In this document: one piece after another, positions 4,475 through 5,855 of the stretch | How positions within the stretch are numbered: position 1 is the first letter of the stretch | Layout of the letters: each line of letters begins with the position of its first letter | Source of the DNA: an uncultured Romboutsia sp. | GTDB lineage: Bacteria > Bacillota > Clostridia > Peptostreptococcales > Peptostreptococcaceae | Length of the DNA stretch: 5,855 nt | Reading direction: 5' to 3' | Assembly: GCA_937907205.1 (NCBI GenBank) | Contig: CALESE010000170.1 | Span: forward strand, 1-5,855 | Notes under the pieces: generated by a model | The model's database searches: none | Told to the model about the DNA's origin: nothing | Seen by the model: the letters and a program-made list of their open reading frames with translations, nothing else | Translations under genes and position numbers: made by a program

Positions 4475-5536
4475 TTATTTAACACATAAATTACAAGGAT
4501 CTGACTTACCTTGTTTTTTTGCATCAGATAATTTTAATGATATTATTTTTTTGCTTCTTTTTAATGCAGTACAATCTTTTGTTGAATGATACGACTTTCC
4601 ATTAGTAGTTACATATACTATATCATTTAATCCATTAGCTTCATCAATACATTGACGTAATGTTACAGAATCTATTCCACCTAATGCTGTTAAACTTGTT
4701 GCTTTATTAAGTATACTCTTATTACTTCCATCACTAACTAATACTATAGGAGCATATTTAGCTATAGTTGAAGCAGTTAAAGCGTCTACTAAGTTATATG
4801 CTTTAGATAGATAAAAATCTTTTGTATTTGGATAAAACTTATTTATTATATTCTTGTTTGTATCAAATCTATTTAATCCTCCAATTCTTATAGAATTTGT
4901 AGTAGAAACTAACTTATCATTCATTATTGAACTTCCACCTATAACATAACTTTCAATATGTTTTAAATTAAAAGGTAAATCTGATCCATTAGTTAATATT
5001 ATTGGAGATTTATCTCTAACTGCTACAGAGGCTATACTCATAGCATCTGCCTCTCCTTTAAATCCATTGACTAGCATAACTTTTTTTACTGGATTAAATT
5101 TATTTATCTCTTTAGCAACATTATAGCTTGTTTCTATTCTTGTCTTTCCTGAAATTCTAATTATATTTTTGCCTTTTGATTTTAAATTTTTCTCAATATT
5201 TAAACTTATAGCATTAACTCCACCTATGATATAAATATTTTTAGCTTTATCAATCTTTTTTAATGTTGGATTTGGTAGAGAATCTTTTTTAGTTAACAAT
5301 ATAGGTGCATTTATAGCTCCAGCTAAACCACTTGAGCTTAATCCATCTGATAAACTATTGTCTGCATTTACTAAAATAGCATTGGTATAGTTCATCTTAT
5401 CTGCTATTTTAGCAGCTGTTTCATAACGATTACTTCCTTTTATTTCAGATATAGATGTAACTAATGCTTCTGAATATCCAGAATTTAATACTAATATAGA
5501 TATTATCATTAATATTGATATAACTTTTTTTAACAT
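4475..5536 (-). CDS. Secreted cell-wall protein with three CWB2 repeats and a His/Cys C-terminal domain
   Basis: The 353-aa product has a signal peptide (MLKKVISILMIISILVLNSG, cleavage probably near 24). Three CWB2 repeats follow (about 32-122, 126-210, 216-294), each with an R-(Y/I/F)-(E/D)-T type start, an IGG turn, and a PILL-like motif (PILLT 79-83, PIILT 178-182, PIVLV 263-267). Three CWB2 repeats anchor C. difficile Cwp proteins non-covalently to the anionic polymer PSII. The last 49 residues hold His317, Cys322, Cys348 and Cys351 (H-x4-C-x25-C-x2-C), resembling the small metal-binding-like tails on some secreted nucleases. AAGGAGA lies 7 nt before the ATG, and the gene has its own promoter and terminator. 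Its place beside the repressor suggests expression in the lysogen and a change of the host surface, which is inferred. Confidence 0.9.
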   Translation of the reverse strand: MLKKVISILMIISILVLNSGYSEALVTSISEIKGSNRYETAAKIADKMNYTNAILVNADNSLSDGLSSSGLAGAINAPILLTKKDSLPNPTLKKIDKAKNIYIIGGVNAISLNIEKNLKSKGKNIIRISGKTRIETSYNVAKEINKFNPVKKVMLVNGFKGEADAMSIASVAVRDKSPIILTNGSDLPFNLKHIESYVIGGSSIMNDKLVSTTNSIRIGGLNRFDTNKNIINKFYPNTKDFYLSKAYNLVDALTASTIAKYAPIVLVSDGSNKSILNKATSLTALGGIDSVTLRQCIDEANGLNDIVYVTTNGKSYHSTKDCTALKRSKKIISLKLSDAKKQGKSDPCNLCVK

Positions 5537-5579
5537 ACTTTTTCTCCTTTTTTATATAATATATTTGCATTAATAAAAT

Positions 5580-5608
5580 AACATAAAGTAATTGTAGAAA
5601 AATGTCAT
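5580..5608 (-). promoter_or_regulatory. Possible promoter of the CWB2 gene
   Basis: On the minus strand ATGACA (5608-5603) and TATGTT (5585-5580) are 17 nt apart, matching the consensus at 5 of 6 and 4 of 6 positions. The start would fall about 40 nt ahead of the ATG. The region is so AT-rich that other -10 choices nearer the gene (TATATT or TATTAT around 5553-5562) cannot be excluded. Confidence 0.4.
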
Positions 5609-5644
5609 TTTTTGTATCTTTTAGAAAAAATATGCAAAAATTTG

Positions 5645-5664
5645 TTCACTCATAATTCAGTGAA
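5645..5664 (-). terminator. Weak hairpin after the Rpn-like gene
   Basis: TTCACT (5645-5650) and AGTGAA (5659-5664) form a 6-bp stem with an 8-nt loop. On the minus strand it is followed by CAAATTTTTG, a short and delayed T-run. It sits 16 nt past the stop of the gene at the right edge. It may be a weak terminator; the short AT-rich stem keeps confidence low. Confidence 0.3.
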
Positions 5665-5679
5665 AATATATATCATAGA

Positions 5680-5855
5680 TTATTTTTTATTTCTTAACTC
5701 TTTAATTTCTTTTAATGATAATCCTGTTTTTATGGCGATAGTTTTATCATCTAATATGTCTAACAAGTTTTTAGCAATTTCTATTATTCCTTCTTTTTTG
5801 CTTTTTTCATACCTTTCTCTTTCTTTATCATTTCCACTTAATCTTAATAACTCTT
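5680..5855 (-). CDS. C-terminal end of an Rpn/PD-(D/E)XK nuclease-transposase family protein (partial)
   Basis: Only the last 57 codons are in the window; the gene continues beyond the right edge. The visible tail begins ELLRLSGNDKERERYEKSKK, continues with EGIIEIAKNLLDILDDKTIA and ends with a small helix-turn-helix-like TGLSLKEIKELRNKK. This arrangement (a charged helix with EGxxEIAKNLL, then IAxxTGLSxxEIxxL) is typical of the C-terminus of Rpn recombination-promoting nuclease/putative transposase proteins, which are common in clostridia. The catalytic PD-(D/E)XK core would lie outside the window, so activity cannot be judged. It may be a host gene flanking the prophage or a phage accessory gene. 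Confidence 0.65.
   Translation of the reverse strand, partial: ELLRLSGNDKERERYEKSKKEGIIEIAKNLLDILDDKTIAIKTGLSLKEIKELRNKK

Noticed and set aside
5537..5679. Prophage attachment site or boundary between the CWB2 gene and the Rpn-like gene
   Set aside because: No integrase, tRNA end or direct repeat pair is visible in the window, so a boundary cannot be supported.

Overview
This window is very AT-rich. It has strong AGGAGG ribosome binding sites, tightly packed short genes on one strand, and a secreted protein with three CWB2 (cell wall binding 2) repeats carrying PILL-type motifs. Together these point to a temperate phage or prophage of Clostridioides difficile or a close Peptostreptococcaceae relative. 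The species is an inference from protein families and composition; no database was searched.

Layout. From about 3623 down to base 1, the minus strand carries an early (lytic and replication) operon. In transcription order it holds a 51-aa protein at the cro position, a Bro-N/ANT antirepressor, two tiny ORFs (one a predicted membrane peptide), a 92-aa helical protein, a Gp157-family protein, a 60-aa acidic protein, an ERF-type single-strand annealing protein, another tiny membrane peptide, and a winged-helix replication protein cut off by the left edge. The replication gene contains four copies of a 13-bp repeat that look like origin iterons. Several junctions have a stop codon embedded in the next ribosome binding site.

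The switch region (3624-3804) lies between the early operon and a plus-strand XRE repressor (3805-4161). Each strand has a TTGACT promoter, and five GCGTA boxes are spread over the promoters and their start regions. The repressor is only 118 aa and has no LexA-like peptidase domain, so RecA-stimulated self-cleavage cannot explain induction.

The most interesting element sits just past the repressor. A 37-codon minus-strand gene (4154-4267) converges on the repressor and shares its bidirectional terminator. It has its own near-consensus promoter (4388-4416), and a LexA-type box, GAAC-N4-GTTT, lies on the predicted transcription start. The encoded peptide shows the same residue spacing as the repressor's C-terminal helices and resembles the 51-aa protein on the other side of the repressor. 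I infer an SOS-controlled mini-antirepressor that could release a non-cleavable repressor. This is a hypothesis.

To the right is a monocistronic gene for a secreted CWB2 cell-wall protein (4475-5536). It has its own promoter and terminator and an unusual C-terminal His/Cys cluster, and it is a good candidate for lysogenic conversion of the host surface. The window ends in the 3' part of a gene whose product resembles the C-terminal tail of Rpn/PD-(D/E)XK nuclease-transposase proteins. No tRNA, rRNA, CRISPR array, integrase or attachment site was seen.
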